This document shows positions 7,571-16,093 of a DNA stretch of 64,000 nucleotides, one piece after another. Positions within the stretch are counted from its first letter, which is position 1, and each line of letters opens with the position of its first letter. Both the position numbers and the translations under genes were made by a program. A model generated the notes under the pieces. The model was given only the letters and a program-made list of their open reading frames with translations, searched no databases and had not been told where the DNA came from. Location: assembly GCF_002300165.1 (NCBI RefSeq), contig NZ_MLCE01000016.1, positions 1 through 64,000 of the forward strand, written 5' to 3'. The stretch comes from Streptomyces sp. Tue6028. Its GTDB lineage: Bacteria > Actinomycetota > Actinomycetes > Streptomycetales > Streptomycetaceae.

Positions 7571-9777
7571 CCCACCGGCCTCCGATCGTCACCGCTGTGT
7601 GCCGCCCGCTGCCGCGGGATCGCCCCGGGCGCCTCCACCACTCCGGTGCGCCGCAGCTTCTGCCAGCGCAGGCGGCCTCCGGTGAGGGCGGTGATCCAGG
7701 ACTGGAGCAGCACCACGTACATCAACTGCCGGTAGAGGATCTGCTGGAGGGGGAGGGAGATCAGGTGTGTCATGCGCTCTCTGTCCAGCCGGAAGGCGTA
7801 CGCGGCGCAGGCGGCCTGGACAGCCAGGACGCCCAGCCAGGCGATGATCGTCTTCTGGGTGGGGCCGAAGACCACGCCGTAGAGGAGGAAGACGTCGATC
7901 AGGGGGGCGAGCAGCGGGGCCAGCACCATGAAGAGCGAGACGAGCGGCAGCCCGACCCGGCCGAAGCGGCCCGACGGACCGCGTTCGATCAGGGCCCTGC
8001 GGTGCTTCCAGATCGCCTGCATGGTGCCGTACGACCAGCGGTAGCGCTGGGACCACAGCTGCTGGACGGACTCGGGCGCCTCCGTCCAGGCGCGCGCCTT
8101 CTCCGCGTACACCACGCGCCACCCGTCGCGGTGCATCGCCATGGTGATGTCGGTGTCCTCGGCGAGCGTGTCGTCGCTCATCCCGCCGACCCGTTCCAGG
8201 GCGGAGCGGCGGAAGGCTCCGACCGCGCCCGGGATCGTGGGCATGCAGCGCAGGATGTCGTACATGCGGCGGTCGAGGTTGAAGCCCATCACGTACTCGA
8301 TGTGCTGCCACGCGCCGATCAGCGAATCGCGGTTGCCGACCTTCGCGTTGCCGGCGACCGCGCCGACCTGGGGGTCGGCGAAGGGCTGGACGAGTTCACG
8401 GACGGTGGCCGGTTCGAAGACCGTGTCGCCGTCCATCATCACGATGATGTCGTACCGGGCGTTCGCGAGGCCCCTGTTGAGGGCGGCGGGCTTGCCCGCG
8501 TTGAGCTGGCGCACGACGCGTACGTTCGGCAGGCGCAGGTTCTCGACGATCCGCGCCGTGCCGTCGCTCGAACCGTCGTCGATGACGATGACCTCGATGG
8601 GGTGCTCGCTCGCCATCAGTGAGTGCACGGTGTTCTCGATGCACTTGGCCTCGTTGTACGCCGGGACCAGGACCGAGACCGGTTCGGTGATCGGCAACGG
8701 GCCCCAGCGGAAGGTGCGGCGCCGCACCCGGCGCGCGTGCGCGGCGGACAGCAGGAGCATCAGGCCGAAGCGGGTGAAGACGAGGACACCGGTGATCGCG
8801 ATGCCGACGACGAGGGCGTCGGTGATCCCGTCGGAGGCGCCGACCAGGAAGATCCACGCCTTGCCCTTCCACAGGTCGAGGCCGGTGACCGGGGTGTGCG
8901 CGCTGGGCGCGTTGAGCGCCTCGGTGAGGTTCTTGAACTCGTAGCCCTGCTTCTGGAGCTGGGGCAGGAACCGGTCGAGCGCCTGCACGGTCTGGTGGCG
9001 GTCGCCGCCGGAGTCGTGCATCAGGACGATCGCGCCCTTGCCGCCCTTGGGGGTGGCCCGGCGGATGATCTCGTCGACGCCCGGCTTCTGCCAGTCCTCA
9101 CTGTCGGTGTTGTTGACGACGGTGATGTAGCCGCGCGTGCCGATGTACTGCGTCACCGGCCAGGACTTGTCGTCCATGGCGTCGGCGAAGGAGGAGTACG
9201 GCGGGCGGAAGAGGGAGGTGCGGATGCCCGCCGCGCCCTCCAGCGCCAGCTGGTTCTGGGACAGCTCCCAGTCGATGCGCTTCTTGGACTGGTACGAGAG
9301 GTCGGGGTGGTTGAAGGTGTGCAGGCCGACCTCGTGGCCCTCCTCCACCATGCGGTGCACGAGTTCGGGATAGCGCGAGGCCATCGTGCCGGTGACGAAG
9401 AAGACGGCGTGCGCGTGGTGCGCCTTGAGGACGTCCAGGACCTTGGGGGTCCACTCGGGGTCGGGGCCGTCGTCGAAGGTGAGGACGAGCCGGTGGTCCG
9501 GCACGCTCATGCTGGTCGTGCGGCCGCTGCGGGTGTCGATGACCGGGCCGCCCTCGAGGATCTTCTCCGGCACCTTGTCGGTGGCGGCCTCGGGCTGGAC
9601 GCGGTGGTCGGCGAGGATCTCGCTGTGGACGTAGCCGCGCAGCATCAGCATCGCCATCAGGGCGACGAGGAGGAGCAGCGGCAGCAGCAGGCGCAGGGGA
9701 ATGCGGCGGCGCCGGACTTGGGGGGCCGCGCGACGCGGGGTGCGTGCGGGGCCGTGACGGCTGGTGCGGGATGCCAT
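7567..9777 (-). CDS. matB: MatB-type NodB deacetylase-GT2 synthase fusion
   Basis: The product is 736 aa. The start at 9777 overlaps the stop of matA by one base. An N-terminal membrane anchor (about 27-46) is followed by an extracytoplasmic NodB/CE4 polysaccharide deacetylase domain with TFDDGPD (about 100-106) and the metal-site HTFNHPD. After another membrane segment comes a processive GT2 domain with VPAYNE, DDGSSDGT, MDGD, AEDTD and the Q-x-x-R-W motif QRYRW, then C-terminal membrane helices. This architecture is that of MatB of S. coelicolor, reported to make a poly-N-acetylglucosamine-like surface polymer controlling pellet formation. The longer open frame upstream is a shadow over matA. 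All catalytic motifs look intact. Confidence 0.93.
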   Translation of the reverse strand: MASRTSRHGPARTPRRAAPQVRRRRIPLRLLLPLLLLVALMAMLMLRGYVHSEILADHRVQPEAATDKVPEKILEGGPVIDTRSGRTTSMSVPDHRLVLTFDDGPDPEWTPKVLDVLKAHHAHAVFFVTGTMASRYPELVHRMVEEGHEVGLHTFNHPDLSYQSKKRIDWELSQNQLALEGAAGIRTSLFRPPYSSFADAMDDKSWPVTQYIGTRGYITVVNNTDSEDWQKPGVDEIIRRATPKGGKGAIVLMHDSGGDRHQTVQALDRFLPQLQKQGYEFKNLTEALNAPSAHTPVTGLDLWKGKAWIFLVGASDGITDALVVGIAITGVLVFTRFGLMLLLSAAHARRVRRRTFRWGPLPITEPVSVLVPAYNEAKCIENTVHSLMASEHPIEVIVIDDGSSDGTARIVENLRLPNVRVVRQLNAGKPAALNRGLANARYDIIVMMDGDTVFEPATVRELVQPFADPQVGAVAGNAKVGNRDSLIGAWQHIEYVMGFNLDRRMYDILRCMPTIPGAVGAFRRSALERVGGMSDDTLAEDTDITMAMHRDGWRVVYAEKARAWTEAPESVQQLWSQRYRWSYGTMQAIWKHRRALIERGPSGRFGRVGLPLVSLFMVLAPLLAPLIDVFLLYGVVFGPTQKTIIAWLGVLAVQAACAAYAFRLDRERMTHLISLPLQQILYRQLMYVVLLQSWITALTGGRLRWQKLRRTGVVEAPGAIPRQRAAHSGDDRRPVG

Positions 9778-10877
9778 CAGAGGACGTTCTCCGGGGACGA
9801 AAAGGCGTACGAGGAGCTGCCGGCAGCCTGCTGCCCGAGCTCCGGGGAGGTCTGTTCGAGGGACGCGGGAGCACCGTGGGCGACGGCGTCGGTGCCGGCA
9901 CCGGCGCCGCCGGCGGTCTCGGTCGGATCGGCCGTGGGGCCGCCGGTGTCCGTCGGGCCGGCGGTCGTGGGTTCGACCACCGGGTCGGTCGGATCGGGGT
10001 CCGGGTCCGGCTTCTTGGTGGTGCTGGTGCCGGAGCCAGGCTTCTTGGTCGTGGACGTCGTGGGGTCCGGGTCGGCGGACGTGCCGGGGGCGGCCGCGCT
10101 GCCCGAGGCGCCCGGCGTCGGGCTCGCGCCCGCGGACGGCGTGGTGCCGTCGCTCGCCGTGGCGCTCGCGCCGGGCGAGACGCTGCCGGTGCCGGACGGG
10201 TCCACCGAGCCGGTGGGCAGCGGCGAGCTGTCGACCTGGCCGGCCGGCGGGTCGTCCTCCTGGCCCGGTACGGGGAGCCAGGGCGCGTCGGAGCTGCCCG
10301 ACAGGAGCGTGGCGACGATGACGACGGCGTAGACCGCGCAGGCGAGGCCCACGAGGATGCCGAGGCGGCGGAAGCGGCGGCTGCGGCGGCCCGACTCGTC
10401 GACGAAGACGGGACCGTCCGAGCCGTCCTGGGCGCCGGGAGCGTCCTTGGCCTGCTTGACGAGCCACTCCTCCAACTGCCGTCCGGCGCCGTCGAGCTGG
10501 ACGGTGACCTCGTGCGGGTCGTGGGTGTGGCCGGGGTCGTCGGGGTGTTCCCAGGACGTCCGGTCGTCGGTCCGGGCCGCGAGCGGGCGGTCCGGTCCGC
10601 CGGGGGCGGCTGAGGAGAGCAGTCGGGTCTCCGGCTCGTCGCTCATGGAGTGCGCGGCACCGGACGGGAACGGGCTCACACCGCGGGTCGCGGGCCAGGA
10701 CGCCGTGGTGCCGGTCGCCTCCGGCCAGGACGCCGTTCTGCCGGCCGCGTCGGGCCAGACGACGGCGTCGTCGGCTGCTGCCCCGGGTGACGGATCGGCT
10801 CCGTGCCCTTCGCCCTGATCGACATCACGCCGACCCGGTTGGGCATCTTTCCGCCAGTTTTCCACGCGCACGCACAT
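9777..10877 (-). CDS. matA: MatA-type membrane protein of the aggregation locus
   Basis: The product is about 366 aa from ATG 10877; GTG two or four codons later is nearly as good, because a G-run lies immediately before the ATG. A Ser/Thr/Trp-containing N-terminal cytoplasmic region (~180 residues) has a conserved-looking HEVTVQLDGAGRQLEEWL segment. One membrane helix (RLGILVGLACAVYAVVIVAT) leads to a long external tail that is almost entirely Pro/Thr/Ser/Gly/Asp, including two TSTTKKP units. It precedes matB with a one-base overlap. The order matA-matB-acyltransferase fits the known mat locus, where MatA is needed with MatB for mycelial aggregation. The extended tail could span the wall; that is inference. 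Confidence 0.85.
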   Translation of the reverse strand: MCVRVENWRKDAQPGRRDVDQGEGHGADPSPGAAADDAVVWPDAAGRTASWPEATGTTASWPATRGVSPFPSGAAHSMSDEPETRLLSSAAPGGPDRPLAARTDDRTSWEHPDDPGHTHDPHEVTVQLDGAGRQLEEWLVKQAKDAPGAQDGSDGPVFVDESGRRSRRFRRLGILVGLACAVYAVVIVATLLSGSSDAPWLPVPGQEDDPPAGQVDSSPLPTGSVDPSGTGSVSPGASATASDGTTPSAGASPTPGASGSAAAPGTSADPDPTTSTTKKPGSGTSTTKKPDPDPDPTDPVVEPTTAGPTDTGGPTADPTETAGGAGAGTDAVAHGAPASLEQTSPELGQQAAGSSSYAFSSPENVL

Positions 10878-11028
10878 CCCCCCACGGGACAGTTCTCGGG
10901 TGCGCAACGACTCCGGGCACTCCACGTTCGCCGTCGGACCGGGCCCCCACCCAGCCCGAGCGCCCCCCTTATCACACTGTGCCCGGAGGAAGAATGTAGC
11001 GCACGTGGCGGAGACGTGCGCTTGCAGC
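10878..11028. other. Upstream region of matA
   Basis: This 151-bp gap lies between matA and the LysR gene 3' end, both read leftward, and must hold the matA promoter. It includes a lower-GC patch around 10970-11045. I cannot pick a promoter with confidence. Confidence 0.4.
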
Positions 11029-12018
11029 TCATGTATGGCTCATCATGATGAGTGCATCCGTGGCCGGAATCCACCCGTTCTCGGGGCGATGCAGCCACCC
11101 TTCCTCGGCCGCGAGTTCGACGGCGGCTCGTCGAAGCGCGTCAATCCCGGGATGCACCAGCCCCTTCCGCCACACCAGCGACAGGGGTGACAGGGGAACG
11201 GGGTCGACCAGAGGCCTCAGCACCGTTTCAGGCATGGCCGGAAACTCCACGACGGCGAGGACGGGGTTCCGGTTCTTGGCCATGATCCGCCGGAACTCCT
11301 CGGCTCCCACGGCCATCGGAGCGGGCGGCGCGAGCGCGATCCCACGTCCCTCGAACAGGTGATGGGCCAGGTCGGTCCATTCCAGCGTCCGGGGATTGCC
11401 CGCCCCCGCGTACACGGTCTCGCCCGCGAGCGCGGCCAGCGGGACGGCCTCCAGTGCGGCCAGCGGGTGGTCCTCGGGCAGCAGCACGGCCATCGGCTCG
11501 TACCGTACGGGCTGCTGTTCCAGACGGGCCCGCAGCGCGGGGTCGAGCCCGGCGAACCGGCCGAACGACGCGTCCAGCCGGCCGGTGAGCAGATCCTGCG
11601 CCGCGCCCGTGAGGCCGCTCTCGAAGCGGGCCATCAGCTCGAAATCGGGCGCGAGTTCACGGGCCCGGTCGAGGACGCGGCCCGTGGCGAGTCCCGGGGT
11701 GTTGACGTCGACGAGCAGCGGACGCTGCTCCTGTCCACGCGCGAACGCGGACAACAGGGCCTCGTGCGCGGCGAGCACCCGCCGCGCGTACGGCAGCAGG
11801 CGCTCCCCGTCCGCGGTCAGCGTCACCTGCCGCGTGGTCCGCGAGAACAGCTGCGCGCCGAGTTCCCGCTCCAGCCGCCGGACGTCCCGGCTCAGTGCCT
11901 GCTGGGCCACGTACAGCCGGGCGGCGGCGCGGGTGAAGTGCAGCTCCTCGGCGACGGCGAGGAAGGCGTGCAGCAGGCGCGGGTCGAGATGACCGCCGGC
12001 GGGTGACTGGACAGGCAT
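11029..12018 (-). CDS. LysR-family transcriptional regulator
   Basis: The product is 329 aa from ATG 12018 (a GTG at 12021 is equally open; neither has a clear ribosome site). The N-terminal winged helix-turn-helix is canonical: LLHAFLAVAEELHFTRAAAR, then LSRDVRRLERELGAQLFSR and LTADGE (about residues 14-70). The rest is a periplasmic-binding-like effector domain. It is divergent from the adjacent MFS permease with 83 bp between starts, the usual layout for a LysR regulator controlling a transporter gene and itself. The effector is unknown. Confidence 0.9.
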   Translation of the reverse strand: MPVQSPAGGHLDPRLLHAFLAVAEELHFTRAAARLYVAQQALSRDVRRLERELGAQLFSRTTRQVTLTADGERLLPYARRVLAAHEALLSAFARGQEQRPLLVDVNTPGLATGRVLDRARELAPDFELMARFESGLTGAAQDLLTGRLDASFGRFAGLDPALRARLEQQPVRYEPMAVLLPEDHPLAALEAVPLAALAGETVYAGAGNPRTLEWTDLAHHLFEGRGIALAPPAPMAVGAEEFRRIMAKNRNPVLAVVEFPAMPETVLRPLVDPVPLSPLSLVWRKGLVHPGIDALRRAAVELAAEEGWLHRPENGWIPATDALIMMSHT

Positions 12019-12101
12019 CACGCGAACCTACAACCCAGGTGCGTCAATCTCCACGGACAAGGTGTTGGACCTCGTGATCCACTCCGGGCGACGGTTGATC
12101 C
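12019..12101. promoter_or_regulatory. Divergent LysR/MFS control region
   Basis: An 83-bp gap separates the two divergent starts. By family habit a LysR protein binds here. I see no strong T-N11-A dyad that I would name. Confidence 0.4.
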
Positions 12102-13520
12102 ATGCCGCACCAGCCCACCCTCGGCCCCACACCCGCGCCACCTCCGCCCGCTCTCGGCCCGACTCCCGCGCCGCCTTCGCCCGCCCCCGGCCCGACTCCC
12201 GCGCCGTCATCGCCCACCCTCGACCCCATGCCCGCGCCGTCATCGCCCGCCGCCGAGCACGCGCCGAGCCGGTCCGCCCGGGCGCGGACGCCCCGGGGCC
12301 GCACCCCGTACCACCGTCTCTTCGCCGTCCCGGGCGCCTGTGCCTTCACCATCGGGAACCTGATGGCCCGGCTGCCCATGGGGATGTTCAGCGTGAGCGC
12401 GGTCATCATGATCGCGGGCTCGCGCGGTTCGTACGCGCTGGCCGGCGCGGTGACGGCGACCGGGCTGGCGGCGACAGCGGTGGTCGCCCCCTGGACCGCG
12501 CGCCTCGTCGACCGGCACGGGCAGGCCCGGGTGGCCGTGCCCGCCACCCTGTTCGCCCTGCTGGGCGGCATCGCTCTGGTGCTGTGCGTGCGCTGCGGCG
12601 CGCCCGACTGGACGCTCTTCGCCGCGTACGCCGCCACGGCCACGACCCCCAACACTGGCGGCATGTCCCGGGCCCGCTGGGCACATCTCCTCAAGGGCGA
12701 CCCGGCCGCGCTGCACACCGCGAACTCCTTCGAACAGGCCGCGGACGAGCTGTGCTTCATGCTGGGTCCGGTGCTCGCGGCGTTCCTGTGCGGGACGTTC
12801 TTCCCGGAGGCGGGCACGCTGGCCGGCGGCGCCCTGCTGATCACAGGTGTGCTGGTCTTCGCGGCGCAGCGCGCCACGGAGCCGCCGCCCCAGCGGCGCA
12901 CGAAGGCCCCGTCCCCGGTGCTGTCGCCGGGCATGCCCCCGCTGTTGCTGTGCTTCCTGGCCACTGGTGCGGTCTTCGGTTCGATGGAGGTGGTCACGAT
13001 CGCGTTCGCGGACGCCCAGGGGCACAGGTCGGCGGCGGGCGCGGTCCTGGCGCTCCAGGCGGCGGGGTCGTGCGTGGCGGGTCTGCTGTTCGGCACGGTG
13101 CGGCCGGCCGGTCCCGCCGAGCGGCTCTTCCCGCGCTGCGTCGCCGCGATGGCGGCCCTGCTGACGCTGCCCCTGCTCGCGGCCTCCCTGACCGGATCGC
13201 TGCCGGTTCTCGCGGGCGCGCTGCTCGTCGCGGGGATGGCCACCGCGCCGACCATGGTCACCGGCATGACCCTGGTCCAGGCCCGCACGCCCGAGGGCCG
13301 GCTGAACGAGGGCATGACCCTCGCGGTGACGGGTCTTCTGGGCGGGATCGCCGGGGGTTCGGCGGCGGGCGGATGGGTGGTCGAGCGCGGGTCGGCGACC
13401 GCCGGCTACGGCGTTCCGCTCGCCGCGGCGACGTCGGCCTTCCTGATCGCGGCGGCGGGTGCCGTCCTGCACACGCGTCGCACCGCGCACCGGCGGGCCG
13501 GAGCGGCCCGCCACGCGTAG
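12102..13520 (+). CDS. MFS permease with repetitive Pro-rich N-terminus
   Basis: The product is 472 aa. The first ~60 residues are cytoplasmic and include four tandem 11-residue units of the form LGPTPAPPPPA (residues 7-50), followed by an Arg-rich stretch. About twelve hydrophobic segments follow, with the MFS loop signature DRHGQAR between helices 2 and 3 and a repeat of the pattern in the second half. It is likely a drug or metabolite exporter, since no sugar-specific motif is seen. The start could lie further downstream (for instance ATG 12228), because the repeat region has no known function. The divergent LysR gene is the likely regulator. The gene's 3' end runs into a 22-bp tandem repeat. 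Confidence 0.85.
   Translation: MPHQPTLGPTPAPPPPALGPTPAPPSPAPGPTPAPSSPTLDPMPAPSSPAAEHAPSRSARARTPRGRTPYHRLFAVPGACAFTIGNLMARLPMGMFSVSAVIMIAGSRGSYALAGAVTATGLAATAVVAPWTARLVDRHGQARVAVPATLFALLGGIALVLCVRCGAPDWTLFAAYAATATTPNTGGMSRARWAHLLKGDPAALHTANSFEQAADELCFMLGPVLAAFLCGTFFPEAGTLAGGALLITGVLVFAAQRATEPPPQRRTKAPSPVLSPGMPPLLLCFLATGAVFGSMEVVTIAFADAQGHRSAAGAVLALQAAGSCVAGLLFGTVRPAGPAERLFPRCVAAMAALLTLPLLAASLTGSLPVLAGALLVAGMATAPTMVTGMTLVQARTPEGRLNEGMTLAVTGLLGGIAGGSAAGGWVVERGSATAGYGVPLAAATSAFLIAAAGAVLHTRRTAHRRAGAARHA
12120..12251 (+). repeat. 33-bp coding minisatellite, four units
   Basis: Four 33-bp units encode an 11-residue Pro-rich repeat at residues 7-50 of the MFS protein. The middle units are the most alike (each has GGCCCGACTCCCGCGCCG). 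The period is a multiple of three, so copy number can change without a frameshift. Confidence 0.8.
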
Positions 13521-13632
13521 GACGGCGGCCCACCACGCGTAGGACGGCGGCCCACCACGCGCAGGACAGCGGCCCACCAGGCGTAGGGCAGCGACTCACC
13601 ACGCGAGGGCAGCAGCGCATCACGTGCGGGAC
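13505..13632. repeat. 22-bp tandem repeat, about 5.5 copies
   Basis: The unit is CCACGCGTAGGACGGCGGCC plus two bases. It starts within the last codons of the MFS gene and repeats at 13511, 13533, 13555, 13577, 13599 and ~13620, with decay toward the right. There are no spacers, so it is not CRISPR. The last MFS codons and stop (CACGCGTAG) are part of the unit. Confidence 0.85.
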
Positions 13633-13741
13633 GACGCGCCGCCCGACCGCGATCGAGCGCCGTGTCGTCCGGCCCGTCGAACCCGCGCCCCAATTCCGGC
13701 GCACCCCATTGACGCGCCCACGGCCCCCACATACCTTCCCC

Positions 13742-13759
13742 CGTCGAAGCGCTTCGACG
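13742..13759. promoter_or_regulatory. Perfect 18-bp LacI-family operator
   Basis: CGTCGAAGCGCTTCGACG is a perfect palindrome with the central CG and GAAGCGCTTC core typical of LacI/GalR operators. It lies 74 bp before the binding-protein start. The LacI-type repressor encoded at 19223-20233 in the same operon is the obvious ligand. Confidence 0.85.
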
Positions 13760-13766
13760 TCACGCA

Positions 13767-13780
13767 TCGAAACGATTCGA
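13767..13780. promoter_or_regulatory. Second, imperfect LacI-type operator
   Basis: TCGAAACGATTCGA is a 14-bp dyad with one mismatched pair, again centred on CG. Its centre lies 23 bp from that of the perfect operator, about two helical turns, so two dimers could sit on one face of the DNA. Confidence 0.7.
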
Positions 13781-13832
13781 CGATTGCTGCGTGACGCTTC
13801 CGTGACCCATCCAACTCCCCCGGAGGCAATGG

Positions 13833-15128
13833 ATGTCGACGAAACGAAGGCGCACGGCGGCGACGGTGGCGGCGGCCCTGGCGGGCTCCCTGCTGCTGGC
13901 CTCCTGCGGCGGCTCGGACAGCGGGGCCGAGGACGGCAAGACGCTGCGGCTGTGGCACTACGAGGCGCCGAACAGCGCGATGGGAGTGGCCTGGAACGAG
14001 GCCATCAAGGAGTTCGAGGCGAAACACCCGGGCGTGAAGGTGAAGTTCGAGGAGAAGGGCTTCGAGCAGATCCAGAAGACGGCCCCGATGGTCCTCAACT
14101 CCGGTGACGCGCCGGACCTCATGGAGTACAACAAGGGCAACGCGACGGCGGGCAAGCTCTCCCAGCAGGGACTGCTGACCGACCTGACCGCCGAGGTCAC
14201 CCGGCACGGCTGGGACAAGAAGATCAGCGGCGGGGTGCGGACCATCAGCCAGTACGACACGGACGGAGTCATGGGCTCCGGGAAGTGGTACGGCGTCCCC
14301 AACTACGCCGAGTACACGATGGTCTACTACAACAAGGACCTCTTCCAGAAGTACGGCGTCGCCGAACCCACCACGCTCGGCGAACTCACCTCCGCCATGG
14401 ACACCTTCGTCGCCAAGGGCGTCACCCCGCTCGCGAACGGCGGCGCCGAGTACATCGCCCAGCAGTACCTCTACCAGCTGGCGCTCTCCAAGGCGGACCG
14501 CTCCTGGGTCGACGCGTACGAGCTCTACAAGGGAAAGACCGACTTCCACGACGCCGCCTGGACGTATGCCGCCGAGACCTTCGCCGACTGGGTGAAGAAG
14601 GGCTACATCAGCAAGAAGTCGACGGGTGTGAAGGCGGAGGACGCGGGCGTCTCCTTCATCCAGGGCAAGAGCCCCATCCTGTTCAGCGGCAGCTGGTGGT
14701 ACGGCCGCTTCAAGGAGGAGAACAAGTTCGCCTGGGGCACCTTCCTGTGGCCCGGCAGCAACCTCACGCTGGGCTCCGGCGGCAACCTCTGGGTCGTCCC
14801 CAAGGGCGCCAAGAACAAGGAACTCGCCTACGACTTCATCGACATCACCATGTCGAAGAAGATCCAGAACCTGCTCGGCAACAAGGGCGGCATCCCGGTG
14901 GCCGCCGACCCCGCCGCCATCACCGACCCCCAGGCCAAGACGCTGATCGCCGACTTCAACACCCTCTCCGGCAAGGACGGACTGGCCTTCTACCCGGACT
15001 GGCCCGTCGCCGGCTTCTACGACGTGCTCGTCTCGGAGACCCAGAAGCTGATCACCGGGAGCGAGAAGCCGGACGCCTATCTGAGCGCGCTGCAGAAGGC
15101 GTACGACAAGGGCGTACCGAAGACATGA
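13833..15128 (+). CDS. ABC sugar-binding lipoprotein
   Basis: The product is 431 aa. ATG 13833 has GGAGG 6 bases upstream. The signal peptide ends in the lipobox LLASCGG, so the protein is anchored outside the membrane. The mature part is a family-1 extracellular solute-binding protein: LRLWHYE near the start, EFEAKHPGVKVKF, DAPDLMEYN, and several Trp residues (WYG, SWWYGRF) suited to stacking on sugar rings. It is the first gene of an operon with two permeases, an alpha-xylosidase, a LacI repressor and a GH3 enzyme. The likely ligand is a xylose-decorated glucan oligosaccharide, but this rests on the neighbours. Confidence 0.92.
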   Translation: MSTKRRRTAATVAAALAGSLLLASCGGSDSGAEDGKTLRLWHYEAPNSAMGVAWNEAIKEFEAKHPGVKVKFEEKGFEQIQKTAPMVLNSGDAPDLMEYNKGNATAGKLSQQGLLTDLTAEVTRHGWDKKISGGVRTISQYDTDGVMGSGKWYGVPNYAEYTMVYYNKDLFQKYGVAEPTTLGELTSAMDTFVAKGVTPLANGGAEYIAQQYLYQLALSKADRSWVDAYELYKGKTDFHDAAWTYAAETFADWVKKGYISKKSTGVKAEDAGVSFIQGKSPILFSGSWWYGRFKEENKFAWGTFLWPGSNLTLGSGGNLWVVPKGAKNKELAYDFIDITMSKKIQNLLGNKGGIPVAADPAAITDPQAKTLIADFNTLSGKDGLAFYPDWPVAGFYDVLVSETQKLITGSEKPDAYLSALQKAYDKGVPKT

Positions 15129-16093
15129 CGGTCACCGTCGAGCGGGGCGGCCGGGTCGTCCGCAAGCAGCACGGCAGCGCACCGCGCCCGCGCCGCCCCC
15201 GCGACTCCTACCTGCCCTTCCTGCTGCCCGGCGTCCTCGCCTTCCTCGCGGTGGTCGCCGTCCCGTTCCTGATGAACACCGGTGTCAGCTTCACCGACTG
15301 GCAGGGCGTCGGCGCTCCCAAGTGGTCCGGGCTCGCCAACTACCGTGAGCTGATGGACGACGCGGAGTTCTGGGCGTCGTTCCGGCACAGCCTGTTCATG
15401 GTCGTCGCCATGGCCGCCATACCCACCGTGCTCGGACTGGTCCTCGCCGCCGCCCTGTTCGACTTCATCGGCCGGCACTTCGGCGGCAGGGTCGCCTCCG
15501 TGCTGCGGGCCTGCTTCTATCTGCCGCAGGTGCTGCCCATCGCGGTCGCCGGCATCGTCTGGAGCTGGATCCTCGCGCCGGACAACGGCTCGCTCAACGA
15601 ACTGCTGAAGGCCGTCGGTCTCGGCTCCTGGCAGCAGGACTGGCTCGGCGACCCCGACCTCGCCCTGTACAGCGTCATGGGCGTGATGGTGTGGGTGCAG
15701 CTCGGCTTCCCGCTCGTCGTCTTCATGGCGGGCCTGCAACGCGTCGACCCGCAGCTCCACGAGGCCGCCGAACTGGACGGCGCGGGCTGGTGGCGGCGCT
15801 TCTGGCACGTCACGCTGCCGCAGATCAGGCCCGAGATCTACGTGGTACTGCTGTGGTGCACGATCGCCGCGCTGAAGGTGTTCGGGGCGGTGTACGTCCT
15901 GACCAAGGGCGGACCGGGCGGCGCCACCGACGTCCCCTCGTACTTCTCCTTCACGACCTTCTTCGAGAAGACCCAGGTCGGCTACGGCGCCGCGATCTCC
16001 ACCGTGCTCACCGTGATCATCCTCGTCCTGGCACTGGCCGGGCTGAGGTTCCAGACCCGCGCGGAGGACGCGGAGGAAGGGGTCCGCACATGA
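15125..16093 (+). CDS. ABC sugar permease, MalF type
   Basis: The product is 322 aa. The ATG overlaps the stop of the binding-protein gene (ATGA), so the longer open frame is discarded. It has six hydrophobic segments and the cytoplasmic EAA loop EAAELDGAGWWRRFWHVTLP that docks on the ATPase. A helix-2 region FTDWQGVGAPKWSGLANY is typical of MalF/UgpA-type CUT1 permeases. There is no large external insertion, unlike the permease at 39594. No ATPase gene is present in the operon, so a shared MsiK-type ATPase encoded elsewhere is expected. Confidence 0.92.
   Translation: MTVTVERGGRVVRKQHGSAPRPRRPRDSYLPFLLPGVLAFLAVVAVPFLMNTGVSFTDWQGVGAPKWSGLANYRELMDDAEFWASFRHSLFMVVAMAAIPTVLGLVLAAALFDFIGRHFGGRVASVLRACFYLPQVLPIAVAGIVWSWILAPDNGSLNELLKAVGLGSWQQDWLGDPDLALYSVMGVMVWVQLGFPLVVFMAGLQRVDPQLHEAAELDGAGWWRRFWHVTLPQIRPEIYVVLLWCTIAALKVFGAVYVLTKGGPGGATDVPSYFSFTTFFEKTQVGYGAAISTVLTVIILVLALAGLRFQTRAEDAEEGVRT

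Larger units (their letters stand above)
13521..13832. other. Intergenic region before the sugar ABC operon
   Basis: This 312-bp region holds the 22-bp repeats on the left and the LacI-type operators on the right. Between them (about 13635-13740) I see no gene. The operon promoter must lie near 13700-13780. No terminator hairpin for the MFS gene is obvious other than the repeats themselves. Confidence 0.6.

Noticed and set aside
13505..13632. CRISPR array or attachment site
   Set aside because: 22-bp head-to-tail repeats without spacers; no integrase or tRNA gene nearby.
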